DNA from: Oscillospiraceae bacterium
GTDB taxonomy: Bacteria > Bacillota > Clostridia > Oscillospirales > Acutalibacteraceae
Length of the DNA stretch: 28,381 bases
NCBI GenBank assembly: GCA_902761265.1
Contig: CACWJV010000002.1
Location: 1 to 28,381, forward strand
Direction of reading: 5' to 3'
The translations under genes and the position numbers were made by a program. The notes below the pieces were generated by a model. The model was not told the DNA's origin. It worked only from the letters and a program-made list of their open reading frames with translations, and ran no database searches. Of this stretch, positions 15,231-23,316 are shown piece by piece. Positions within the stretch are counted from its first letter, which is position 1; the number at the start of each line of letters is the position of its first letter.

Positions 15231-18071
15231 ATGAATCAAAAACGTACCGGATTGTTCTATCAAAACCGGTTCGTCCTGCTCGCCGCCGCCATGGCCGGCG
15301 CCGCCATGCTGATCGTCTATTTTTGCACCCGGATGTTCCCGCTCGGCGACAACACCATTTTGCGCATGGATTTGTATCACCAGTACGGCCCGCTGTTTGC
15401 CGAGCTGTATGACCGGATCTTTTCCCACGGGTCTATGACCTATTCGTGGACAAGCGGCCTCGGAAGCTGTTTTTTGGGCAACTACTTCAACTATATGTCC
15501 AGCCCCATCGGCGCGATTGTTGTCTTTTTCGGCCACAAGCACGTCCCCGAAGCGATCGCCGCGATGATCCTTCTCAAAGCCGCGCTGTCCGCCGGTACGT
15601 TTACCTGGTATCTCAAGCGCTCGCTGCGTTCCCACTCGATGCTTTCCGCTTCGTTCGGGCTGCTGTATGCGTTTTGCGCCTATATGCTCGCCTACTATTG
15701 GAACGTGATGTGGCTCGACGCGATGGTGCTGCTGCCTGTAATCTTATACGGGATCGAACGGATCATCCGCGAAGGCAAGGGGATGCTCTATGCCGGTGCG
15801 CTGGCGCTGTCGATGTTTTCGAACTACTACATGAGCTTCATGCTTTGCATCTTTTCGGTGCTGTATTTCCTGTATTACTTTTTTGCGCACTACCCGGTCA
15901 CATCGACCGTCAACCGCCGCTACGGGAGGGCGCACACCTCGTTTTTGGCCAAATGCAAAAACAACCGCTTTTTGCGCGCCGGGGTGCTGTTTGCGCTGTG
16001 GTCGGTGGCTGCCGCCGGTCTGATGGCAATCGTGCTCGTGCCGACCTACCGGATTTTGCAAAACTGCTCCGCCACCAACGGCACATTTCCGCAGGAGGTC
16101 AAAAGCTACTTTACGATCTTTGACTTTTTTGCCAACCACTTTACGGCGCTGACCACCACGATCCGCAGCAGCGGCGACGACGTTTTGCCCAACGTCTACT
16201 GCGGCGTGCTCACGCTGATTCTTTTGCCGCTGTATTTCTTTACGCACTCCATCTCCAAAAAAGAAAAGGCCGCAACGCTGATCCTGCTGGCGGTGCTGTA
16301 TGCGTCGTTTAACCTCAATTTTCTCAACTACGTCTGGCACGGGCTGCATTTTCCGAACGATCTGCCCTACCGGTTTTCGTTCATGTATTCGTTCCTGCTG
16401 CTCGTCATGGCGTATAAAACGCTGCTGCGCCTGCATGAATTTTCCGCGCGGCAAATCGGTCTTTGTGCGCTTTTGATCGGCGTGTTCGTCGTGATCGTGC
16501 AGGACATCAAATCGAAAAACGTCACCGACACGTCGGTCTATTTCACGCTGGGGCTGCTGGTCGTGTTTACGCTGCTGCTCACGCTGCTCAGAGACAGACG
16601 CTTTCAGCTTTCGTCTGTGGCGTTGCTGATGGTGGTCGCGATCTGCTGCGAAGTGATCGCCTGCGACACCCAGGCGTTTCCAAACACGGTGACGCGCACG
16701 TCCTATGAAGACGACTACGACGATTTCCGGTTGCTCAAGGAGGAGCTGGACGACAAAGAGGAAAACGATCCGTTCTGGCGGATGGAGCTTTCCTATCTGC
16801 GCACACGCATGGACAACAGCTGGTTCGGCTACAACGGCGTTTCCATGTTTTCGTCCATGGCGTATGAGAATCTGGCAAAGCTCGAAAGCCGGCTCGGCAT
16901 GATGAGCAACAAGATCAATTCCTACACCTACAATCCGCAGACGCCCGTGTATAACATGATGCACGCGCTCAAATATGTGGTGAACAACACCGAGCCGAAC
17001 GTGCTGGGCGCGCCGAACTACGCCGCCGTGACCACAATCGGCAAATACGAGGCGTTTTCCAACAACTACTATCTCCCGCTCGGCTTTCTGGTGGATAAGC
17101 GCACGGAACATTGGAACACGGACGACAGCGATCCGTTTACCGTACAGGAGGACTTTTTCCTGCGTGCCACGGGTCTCGAGGGCACCTTGTTCCGGCAGGT
17201 GCCGGTCGCGTTTGTCAACTACGCCAACGTCGACCCGTTTACCGAGGATCTTTCCGGCAATCGCTTCTATTTCCAAAAGAGCGACCGCAAAGCCGATTCC
17301 GACGCCAGCGCCACATTTACGCTCACCGCAAACGCCGACGCGAACCTCTATCTCTATTTCCAGGTTGACGGCGGCAGCAGCAAAAACATCACGATGTCGA
17401 GCTATCTCGGTACCCACGAACACAGCACGTCGCACCCGTGCATTCTCGATCTCGGCTGGCACGAAAAAGGCGAAACGGTCAATGTGACAATCCCGTTTGA
17501 ACAGGAGAACGGCTTTGTAACGTTTGAAGTGTGCACGATGGATCACGATTTGTTTGAGCGCGGCTACAACCGGCTGCAAAGCGGTGCGCTGACACTGACG
17601 AGCTTTGAAGAAAGCGCGTTAAGCGGCACATTTACCGCCGGGAAAAGCGGCATCCTTTATACCAGCATTCCGGCTGACAGCGGCTGGATTATCACGCTCG
17701 ACGGCAAAAAGCTCAAAGAAAGCGACCGGCTCGAGCTCGGCGACGCGCTGCTTGCAATCCGCGTCGGCAAAGGCGAACACACCGTCGAGATGCACTACGA
17801 AGTGCCCGGCGGGATCGGCAGCGCGGTCATCTCGCTGTTTACGCTGTGCGTGCTGCTGGTATTGGCGCTGCTGCATCTGATGCGCAAACGCAAAGACAGA
17901 CAGCCGCTGCTGCCCGCGTTCGTTTGCCGCAAACGAAAGGTTTTTGAAGGTCTGCTGTATCCGGCGCCGCAGCCGAAGCAGGCGCCGCAGCCGCCTTTGC
18001 CGCATGTCACGCGCGAAGTTTTTGCGCCGCCTGCAGCCACGCAGCCGGAGATCGTTGTGAAAAACGAATGA
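15231..18071 (+). CDS. YfhO-family large membrane protein
   Basis: YfhO-family proteins are GT-C-fold-like polytopic membrane proteins linked in Gram-positives to glycosylation of cell-envelope polymers, lipoteichoic acid in some Bacilli. The 946-residue product has about a dozen membrane helices in its first 480 residues. Early conserved patterns are GDNTILRMDLYHQYGPLFAE and YSWTSGLGSCFLGNYFNYMS, which match the family's DL..QY and S...G.G.NF signatures. A large extracytoplasmic beta-rich domain follows (about 490-850), then one last membrane helix (about 860-882) and a Pro/Gln-rich cytoplasmic tail. AGAAGG precedes the ATG. It has its own promoter and is divergent from spoIIIAA. The donor and acceptor cannot be told from sequence. 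Confidence 0.88.
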   Translation: MNQKRTGLFYQNRFVLLAAAMAGAAMLIVYFCTRMFPLGDNTILRMDLYHQYGPLFAELYDRIFSHGSMTYSWTSGLGSCFLGNYFNYMSSPIGAIVVFFGHKHVPEAIAAMILLKAALSAGTFTWYLKRSLRSHSMLSASFGLLYAFCAYMLAYYWNVMWLDAMVLLPVILYGIERIIREGKGMLYAGALALSMFSNYYMSFMLCIFSVLYFLYYFFAHYPVTSTVNRRYGRAHTSFLAKCKNNRFLRAGVLFALWSVAAAGLMAIVLVPTYRILQNCSATNGTFPQEVKSYFTIFDFFANHFTALTTTIRSSGDDVLPNVYCGVLTLILLPLYFFTHSISKKEKAATLILLAVLYASFNLNFLNYVWHGLHFPNDLPYRFSFMYSFLLLVMAYKTLLRLHEFSARQIGLCALLIGVFVVIVQDIKSKNVTDTSVYFTLGLLVVFTLLLTLLRDRRFQLSSVALLMVVAICCEVIACDTQAFPNTVTRTSYEDDYDDFRLLKEELDDKEENDPFWRMELSYLRTRMDNSWFGYNGVSMFSSMAYENLAKLESRLGMMSNKINSYTYNPQTPVYNMMHALKYVVNNTEPNVLGAPNYAAVTTIGKYEAFSNNYYLPLGFLVDKRTEHWNTDDSDPFTVQEDFFLRATGLEGTLFRQVPVAFVNYANVDPFTEDLSGNRFYFQKSDRKADSDASATFTLTANADANLYLYFQVDGGSSKNITMSSYLGTHEHSTSHPCILDLGWHEKGETVNVTIPFEQENGFVTFEVCTMDHDLFERGYNRLQSGALTLTSFEESALSGTFTAGKSGILYTSIPADSGWIITLDGKKLKESDRLELGDALLAIRVGKGEHTVEMHYEVPGGIGSAVISLFTLCVLLVLALLHLMRKRKDRQPLLPAFVCRKRKVFEGLLYPAPQPKQAPQPPLPHVTREVFAPPAATQPEIVVKNE

Positions 18072-18118
18072 AATCTTGAAATATTTATAATAAATTTTTA
18101 TGAATTTGTCAAAATTAC

Positions 18119-18147
18119 TTGTCTCGGTTTTGTATTTTTGCTATAAT
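18119..18147 (+). promoter_or_regulatory. Extended -10 promoter for the three-gene redox operon
   Basis: TTGTCT (18119-18124), a 17-nt spacer and a perfect TATAAT (18142-18147) lie 63 nt before the calycin gene. A TG one base before the -10 adds an extended -10. This indicates that the operon is transcribed separately from the YfhO gene. I saw no terminator between the two. Confidence 0.8.
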
Positions 18148-18170
18148 GAACAGGAACGGGCGTGCCTACA

Positions 18171-18182
18171 GCGGCGCGCCGC
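18171..18182. promoter_or_regulatory. 12-bp perfect palindrome in the operon leader
   Basis: GCGGCGCGCCGC is its own reverse complement and lies 24 nt after the -10 box and about 15 nt before the AGGAGG ribosome site. It could be an operator for a dimeric regulator or a short leader hairpin. GC-rich palindromes of this length can also arise by chance in this genome. Confidence 0.3.
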
Positions 18183-18210
18183 AGCAAAACAAAATCAGGA
18201 GGTTGGTTTT

Positions 18211-19347
18211 ATGGCAAATGTAAGCGCAATTTCACGCAATGAATGGATGCTGCGCGGTCCGCTGCGCAAAAAGGGCTACGACTGGTGGTGGCATTCACTG
18301 ACCGCAGAAAACGCAGCGACCGGCGAAAAGAAGCCGTTCTATGTGGAATTTTTCACCTGCAATCCCGACTACGCCGAGGACGAGCCTGTCATCGTCTGGA
18401 ACGATCCGATCGCCCGCAACGCCGGCAAACGCCCGTCGTATCTGATGGTCAACGTCGGCTTTTGGGGCAAGGATCACGGTCAGCTGCACCGCTTTTTCTC
18501 GCTGCGCCATGTGGATATCCACGCCGACCCGCCGTTTTCCGTGAAAGCGGACGACTGCTATTGCGACGAGACGCGCACCTATGGCAGCGTGTCTATTTCA
18601 GAAGAGGACGCGAAAGCGCACCCGGAGTGGATGTGCGACGCCGGCACAATGACGTGGGATCTCAAAATCGACAAAAAGATCGCGTTCAACGTCGGCTACG
18701 GCGCATCGAAGTTTTTCCGCCGCATCAACGCGTTCGAAATGTTCTGGCATGCCGAGGGCATCAAGACCGCATTTACGGGCGAGATTGTGCTCAACGGCGA
18801 AAAATATATCGTCCGGCCCGAGACCTGCAACGGATATGCCGACAAGAACTGGGGCGGCGATTTCACAAGCCCGTGGGTCTGGCTTTCAAGCAACAACTTA
18901 ACGTCGCTCAAAACCGGCAAAAAGCTTGAAAACAGCGTGTTCGAAATCGGCGGCGGCCGCCCGAAAATCTATTTCTATGCGCTCGAGCGCAAGCTGCTGG
19001 GCACGTTCTATTACGAGGGCAAGGACTACGAATTCAATTTCTCCAAATTCTGGACCGGCTCCGGCACAAAGTTCGACTGCGAGGAAACGGAGGACGAAAT
19101 CCATTGGCATGTGGTACAGACCACGTTCAAAGCCAAGATGGACACTGTGATCACCTGCAAAAAAGAGGAGATGCTCAATATCAACTACGAGGCGCCCAAC
19201 GGTACCAAGCGCCACAACCGCCTTTGGAACGGCGGCACGGGCACGGGTATCATCAAGCTCTATCAACGCACCGGCACAAGCTGGACGCTCGTGGATGAGG
19301 TGAAAGCGGAAGGCGTCGGCTGCGAATTCGGCGAGTATGACAGATAA
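18211..19347 (+). CDS. Tocopherol-cyclase/CrtC-like calycin protein
   Basis: I recognise this 378-residue protein as a relative of the tocopherol cyclase/carotenoid 1,2-hydratase calycin superfamily. The diagnostic segment GYADKNWGGDFTSPWVWL (208-225) corresponds to the Y-x-EKNWG-x-x-FP-x-x-W-x-W pattern. FEIGGGRPK (244-252) resembles the cyclase EVGGG loop. An N-terminal KGYDWWWHSL and FYVEFF (21-48) occupy the place of the superfamily's EGWY-type first lipocalin strand. It has no signal peptide or membrane segment, so it is cytoplasmic. Known members add water to, or cyclise, isoprenoid chains, but the reaction here is unknown. The frame is open further upstream; AGGAGG eight bases before ATG 18211 fixes the start. 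It leads an operon with an SDR and an ene-reductase. Confidence 0.72.
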   Translation: MANVSAISRNEWMLRGPLRKKGYDWWWHSLTAENAATGEKKPFYVEFFTCNPDYAEDEPVIVWNDPIARNAGKRPSYLMVNVGFWGKDHGQLHRFFSLRHVDIHADPPFSVKADDCYCDETRTYGSVSISEEDAKAHPEWMCDAGTMTWDLKIDKKIAFNVGYGASKFFRRINAFEMFWHAEGIKTAFTGEIVLNGEKYIVRPETCNGYADKNWGGDFTSPWVWLSSNNLTSLKTGKKLENSVFEIGGGRPKIYFYALERKLLGTFYYEGKDYEFNFSKFWTGSGTKFDCEETEDEIHWHVVQTTFKAKMDTVITCKKEEMLNINYEAPNGTKRHNRLWNGGTGTGIIKLYQRTGTSWTLVDEVKAEGVGCEFGEYDR

Positions 19348-19384
19348 AGCGATAACGCAGAAATGAAAGAAAGGGTGTATCTAT

Positions 19385-20260
19385 ATGATCAACAACAAAA
19401 CCATCGTTTTGACCGGCGCGTCCAGCGGGATCGGGTTCGAGGTGCTGCGTCTGCTTGTCAAAGGCGGCGGCAACAAAATTTTAGCCGTGTCGCGCCACGC
19501 GGAGCAGCTTCTTTCCTCCTTTGCGGAAAACGTGATCCCGTTCAACATGGACATCAGCACCAAGGAGGGTGTGGACGCTGTATTTGAAAAGGCAAACGAA
19601 GTCTTTGAAGGCCGAAAGATCGACATCTTCTATGCCAACGCCGGCTTCCCCTATTATGAGGAATTCAACTACGAGGACTGGGATCGCGTCAAGGTGATGT
19701 TTGACACCAATACCCTCTCCCCGATCTATACCTATGCAAAATATCTCCACCACCTTGACGGCCGCGACGGCATCCTTGCCATCACGGTGAGCGCCATCGG
19801 CCAGATGGCGATGCCGGGCTACGCGATCTACAGCGCGTCGAAATTCGGCTTGCAGGGCTTCCAGCAGGCGATCCGGCTCGAAGCGCCGAAAAATATGCAG
19901 ATCACCTGTCTGTACCCCGTGGCCACCGACACCAACTTTTTCCGTGTGGCAAACCCCGTCCCGTTTGAAAAACCGTTCCCGGTGCAGCAGCCCGACGTGG
20001 TGGCGCGCAAGATGGTCGCCGGGATTGAAAGCGGCAAAAAGTTTGTGTCGCCCAACCCGCTGTTTGCCGTATCCAAGGTGCTCATGGGCGTCTGCCCGCC
20101 GGTGCGCACGGTGTACTGGGGTCTTGAGACCGCAAAACTCAACCGGTTCAAAGAGAAGCTGAAAGCGCTCGGCACCTTATCGGCGGCAGCCACCGCCGAC
20201 GAGGGCGCGGATCTGATTAAAAAAGGCAAGGACGCCGTGCAGGCGATTTTGAACAAGTGA
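19385..20260 (+). CDS. Short-chain dehydrogenase/reductase
   Basis: This is a classical SDR of 291 residues that oxidises or reduces an alcohol/carbonyl with NAD(P). It has the nucleotide loop TGASSGIG at 10-17, NAG at 85-87, the structural Asn109, catalytic Ser136 and the Tyr149-x3-Lys153 pair (YSASK). A C-terminal extension of about 90 residues, rich in hydrophobic and basic patches (SPNPLFAVSKVLMGVCPPV), resembles SDRs that act on lipids or steroids. It starts 37 nt after the calycin gene and ends 10 nt before the ene-reductase, so the three form one operon. An Arg37 follows the beta-2 strand (AVSRHAE), which hints at NADPH, but this is weak. The substrate is not known. Confidence 0.92.
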   Translation: MINNKTIVLTGASSGIGFEVLRLLVKGGGNKILAVSRHAEQLLSSFAENVIPFNMDISTKEGVDAVFEKANEVFEGRKIDIFYANAGFPYYEEFNYEDWDRVKVMFDTNTLSPIYTYAKYLHHLDGRDGILAITVSAIGQMAMPGYAIYSASKFGLQGFQQAIRLEAPKNMQITCLYPVATDTNFFRVANPVPFEKPFPVQQPDVVARKMVAGIESGKKFVSPNPLFAVSKVLMGVCPPVRTVYWGLETAKLNRFKEKLKALGTLSAAATADEGADLIKKGKDAVQAILNK

Positions 20261-20270
20261 GGACAACGAG

Positions 20271-22343
20271 ATGTTTGATATGATGTTTTCTCCGATGAAC
20301 ATCGGCACCATGACGGTGAAAAACCGCGTGGTGATGAACGCCGCGGAATTCTCGCTCGGCCAAACCGACGGCACCCCGACGGAAAAGATGATCCGCTACT
20401 ATGAAGCGCGCGCCAAAGGCGGCGTGGGACTCATCATCCCCGGCATCTGCCGCGTCAACGATATGGGCGCAACGTCCACGTTTACCCAGCTTTCCATGGC
20501 AAACGACTGGCAGATCGAGCCGATGAAGAAAATGGTCGAACGGATCCACGCCGCCGGCGCAAAGTTTTGCATCCAGCTTCACCACCCGGGCCGCCAGGGC
20601 TACGCCAGCGCGGTCAACTCGCTGCCGCTTGTTATCCCCGTGCAGCGTAAATTCCCGGGCGTGATGGATCTGATGTTCAAGGCGACGCCGCTTTTGATGG
20701 GGCTCGAGCAAAAGAAAGTTTGCCAATCCGTGCAGGCGCCGTCCAAATGCGAGCTGAGCGCCCACGGCGCCACGCGCATCCACGCGATGAGCCACCGCGC
20801 CGTGCAAAAGCTGCGCGACGATTTCATCGCCGCTGCCGTGCGCTGCAAAAAGGCCGGCGTGGACGCGGTGGAGCTCCACGCGACCCACGGCTATATCATC
20901 CAGCAGTTCCTCAGCCCCAACACCAATCTGCGCACCGACGAATACGGCGGCTCGTTTGAAAACCGGCTGCGCTTTCTCGCCGAGATCGTCGACGGTATCA
21001 AAGCGCAGTGCGGCAAAGACTATCCGCTGATCGTGCGCCTTTGCGCCGACGAAATGTATGACCGGATCGGCTTTCCCGGCAAGGGCTACGGACTGGAGAC
21101 CGGAAAAAAGATTGCCAAACGGCTCGAAGAACTCGGCGTGGACGCGATCGACGTCAGCTCGGCGTGCTACGACGCCTACAACTACTGGTTGGAGCCGACC
21201 TCGTTTGAACCCGGCTGGCGTGCGTATTTGGCAAAGGCGATCAAAGAGACGGTCGATATCCCCGTCATCGCCGCCAACTTCATCCGCTCCCCCGAACAGG
21301 CGGAGCGCCAGATTGAAGAAGGCTATCAGGATTTCGTGGGCTCCGCGCGCAACTTTATTTGCGACCCCGATTGGGCAAAGAAAGCGCAGGAGGGGCACCC
21401 TGAACAGATCCGCCGCTGCATCGGCTGCCTGCACTGCATCAAGTCGTTCATTGAAAACGCCACCGTCGGCAAAACCGGCGAATGCGCGCTGAATGTGGCG
21501 GTCGGCATCGAAAAGGAATATGCCGAACTGCCAAAAGACGGCGAAAGCAAAACGGCCGCCGTCATCGGTGCAGGCCCCGCGGGTCTTTCCGCCGCCATCA
21601 CGCTCGCAAGACGCGGCTTACGGGTCGTTGTGATTGAAAAAGAAAACGTCCCCGGCGGCCAGGTCAATATTGCCGCCGCAGGTCCCCACAAAGCGAAGCT
21701 TCACTGGTGCGTGGAGGATTTGTCGCGCGAAGCGGCAGACCTCGGTGTCACGTTCGAATACGGTATTGACGCAACGGCAGACGGCATCGCTTCGCACAAA
21801 CCGGACGTTGTCATCGTTGCCGCCGGCGGCACCCCGGTGCGCCCGCGCAGCATTCCCGGCATCACGCTGGAAAACGTCTACACCGCGCCGCAGATTTTGA
21901 AGGGTGAAGCGAAGCTCAAAAACAAAACCGTCGCCGTCATCGGCAGCGGTCTGACAGGATTGGAAACCACCGAAGCGCTCAACGAAAGCGGCAACGACGT
22001 GACCGTTGTCGAGATGGCAAAGACCGTTGCGCCCGGCGCGTGGTTCCAGTTTGTCGACGACTCTATGGCGCGCATCAAGCCTTTCGGCACCCGCTTTTTG
22101 CTCAACACCGCGCTTTGCGCGATTGCGGAAGATCACATCACCGTGCAGGACCAAAAGACGAAGCGCCGCGCCTTTTTGCCGGTGGACGCCGTCGTCCTCG
22201 CCATGGGCGTGCGTCCGTGCAACGCGTTGGTTGCCGCGCTGAAGGAAAAAGGCATCAACGCGGTCGCCGTCGGCGACGCCGACAAAGGCGGCACGATCGG
22301 CCATGCCGTCCACGACGCGTTCAACAAAGCGCTGAAAATCTGA
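20271..22343 (+). CDS. NADH:flavin ene-reductase, FadH/BaiCD-type (FMN, Fe-S, FAD)
   Basis: This 690-residue enzyme belongs to the Old Yellow Enzyme branch containing 2,4-dienoyl-CoA reductase (FadH), BaiCD/BaiH and clostridial enoate reductases, which reduce C=C bonds next to a carbonyl. An FMN TIM barrel (1-370) has LHATHGYIIQQFLSP at 202-216 and TDEYGGSFENR at 222-232. A [4Fe-4S] site uses Cys383, 386, 389 and 405. The FAD loop VIGAGPAGLSAA is at 431-442, a second Rossmann loop VIGSGLTGLETTEAL at 556-570, and AVGDA is near the end. The spacing C-x2-C-x2-C-x15-C is wider than the C-x2-C-x3-C-x11-C of FadH. GAGG precedes the start. The unit ends at a strong terminator. The substrate is unknown; it is probably oxygen-sensitive. 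Confidence 0.92.
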   Translation: MFDMMFSPMNIGTMTVKNRVVMNAAEFSLGQTDGTPTEKMIRYYEARAKGGVGLIIPGICRVNDMGATSTFTQLSMANDWQIEPMKKMVERIHAAGAKFCIQLHHPGRQGYASAVNSLPLVIPVQRKFPGVMDLMFKATPLLMGLEQKKVCQSVQAPSKCELSAHGATRIHAMSHRAVQKLRDDFIAAAVRCKKAGVDAVELHATHGYIIQQFLSPNTNLRTDEYGGSFENRLRFLAEIVDGIKAQCGKDYPLIVRLCADEMYDRIGFPGKGYGLETGKKIAKRLEELGVDAIDVSSACYDAYNYWLEPTSFEPGWRAYLAKAIKETVDIPVIAANFIRSPEQAERQIEEGYQDFVGSARNFICDPDWAKKAQEGHPEQIRRCIGCLHCIKSFIENATVGKTGECALNVAVGIEKEYAELPKDGESKTAAVIGAGPAGLSAAITLARRGLRVVVIEKENVPGGQVNIAAAGPHKAKLHWCVEDLSREAADLGVTFEYGIDATADGIASHKPDVVIVAAGGTPVRPRSIPGITLENVYTAPQILKGEAKLKNKTVAVIGSGLTGLETTEALNESGNDVTVVEMAKTVAPGAWFQFVDDSMARIKPFGTRFLLNTALCAIAEDHITVQDQKTKRRAFLPVDAVVLAMGVRPCNALVAALKEKGINAVAVGDADKGGTIGHAVHDAFNKALKI

Positions 22344-22353
22344 ATGAACATAC

Positions 22354-22390
22354 AAAAAGGACCTGTGCATCGTCTGCACAGGTCTTTTCT
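22354..22390. terminator. Bidirectional intrinsic terminator
   Basis: GACCTGTGCA (22360-22369) pairs perfectly with TGCACAGGTC (22375-22384) around a five-base loop. It is followed by TTTT and preceded by AAAAA, so it works for both convergent units: the ene-reductase (plus) and ricT (minus). Confidence 0.93.
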
Positions 22391-22421
22391 TGCTATCTTG
22401 CTTTCTTGCTGTCTTGCTATC
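22390..22421. repeat. Four tandem 8-bp units (TTGCTNTC)
   Basis: Four direct copies, TTGCTATC, TTGCTTTC, TTGCTGTC and TTGCTATC, fill the space between the terminator T-tract and the ricT stop codon. Only the sixth base varies. The array is too short and simple to be a CRISPR, and is probably a microsatellite made by replication slippage. Confidence 0.85.
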
Positions 22422-22422
22422 T

Positions 22423-23286
22423 TTATTCAATCTCCTTGAGCGCTTCCAGTTCCTTTTTATCCACATGTACCTTGCCGTCGCGCATGGTTTTGACCTGTTT
22501 GCGCGACACCACAAGCGGCGCGGCGTCCGGACGTTTGTCGAGCCGGACCTTGAGCATACCCGTGAGCAGATTGGAATCGACAACCGTTCCCCTGCCCTCG
22601 GGCGTTTCCACAACGGCGCCGTTTTTCGGCGTCACGCGCAGCAAATGGTCGTAGGCGTCCTGCTCATATTTGAGGCAGCACATCAGCCGGCCGCAGGTGC
22701 CGCTGATCTTGGTGGGCGACAACGAGAGGTTTTGCTCCTTTGCCATTTTGACCGATACGGGCTGGAAATCGCCCAAAAACGTTTTGCAGCAAAACGGCCG
22801 GCCGCAAACGCCCAGGCCGCCGACGATCTTGCTTTCGTCGCGCACGCCGATCTGCCGCAGTTCGATCCGGGTACGGAATACCGACGCGAGATCCTTGACA
22901 AGATCACGGAAATCCACCCGGCCGTCCGCGGTGAAATAAAACAAAATCTTGCTGCGGTCAAACGTATATTCCACCGACACGAGCTTCATATCGAGCTTGT
23001 GTTCCTTGATTTTTTTCAAGCCGACTTCATACGCCGCCTTTTCTTTTTCTCGGTTTTCCTCCACGATTTTTTTGTCGTGGTCGTTGGCGCGGCGGAGCAC
23101 CTTTTTGAGCGGCGAGGAGATTTCCTCATCCGAAACTTCACGCGCACCGAACGCCACTTCGCCGCATTCCGTGCCGCGGGCGGTTTCCACAATCACAGGT
23201 TCATGCGCTTCTAATTCCAGTCCGTTCGGATCGAAATAATAGATTTTGCCGACCTCTTTAAACCGTACGCCGACTATCGTTGCCAT
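22423..23286 (-). CDS. ricT: PSP1-domain protein RicT (YaaT)
   Basis: RicT/YaaT is a PSP1-domain protein that in Bacillus joins RicA and RicF in an Fe-S-bearing complex that adjusts RNase Y processing and phosphorelay, competence and sporulation. The 287 residues carry the PSP1 core (about 40-130) and a strict cysteine set: GVCGRPFCC (Cys161, 166, 167) and GTCGRLMCC (Cys198, 203, 204), which may hold the cluster. RicA and RicF are not in this window. The gene follows holB by 30 nt, as in many Firmicutes (holB–yaaT), and has an AAAGGG ribosome site. It ends just before the tandem repeat and the bidirectional terminator. Confidence 0.93.
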   Translation of the reverse strand: MATIVGVRFKEVGKIYYFDPNGLELEAHEPVIVETARGTECGEVAFGAREVSDEEISSPLKKVLRRANDHDKKIVEENREKEKAAYEVGLKKIKEHKLDMKLVSVEYTFDRSKILFYFTADGRVDFRDLVKDLASVFRTRIELRQIGVRDESKIVGGLGVCGRPFCCKTFLGDFQPVSVKMAKEQNLSLSPTKISGTCGRLMCCLKYEQDAYDHLLRVTPKNGAVVETPEGRGTVVDSNLLTGMLKVRLDKRPDAAPLVVSRKQVKTMRDGKVHVDKKELEALKEIE

Positions 23287-23316
23287 CTATACCATCCCTT
23301 TCGTAACAGGTAAAAA

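Noticed and set aside
15744..17579. 611-codon open frame on the minus strand opposite the YfhO gene
   Set aside because: It is rich in His, Arg and Val in a pattern typical of antisense frames of GC-rich genes, has no ribosome site, and lies wholly opposite a well-supported family member.
20217..21434. 405-codon minus-strand frame opposite the ene-reductase
   Set aside because: Antisense shadow. The plus-strand frame has all cofactor motifs of its family.
22390..22421. CRISPR-like repeats near ricT
   Set aside because: The units are 8 bp and contiguous with no spacers.
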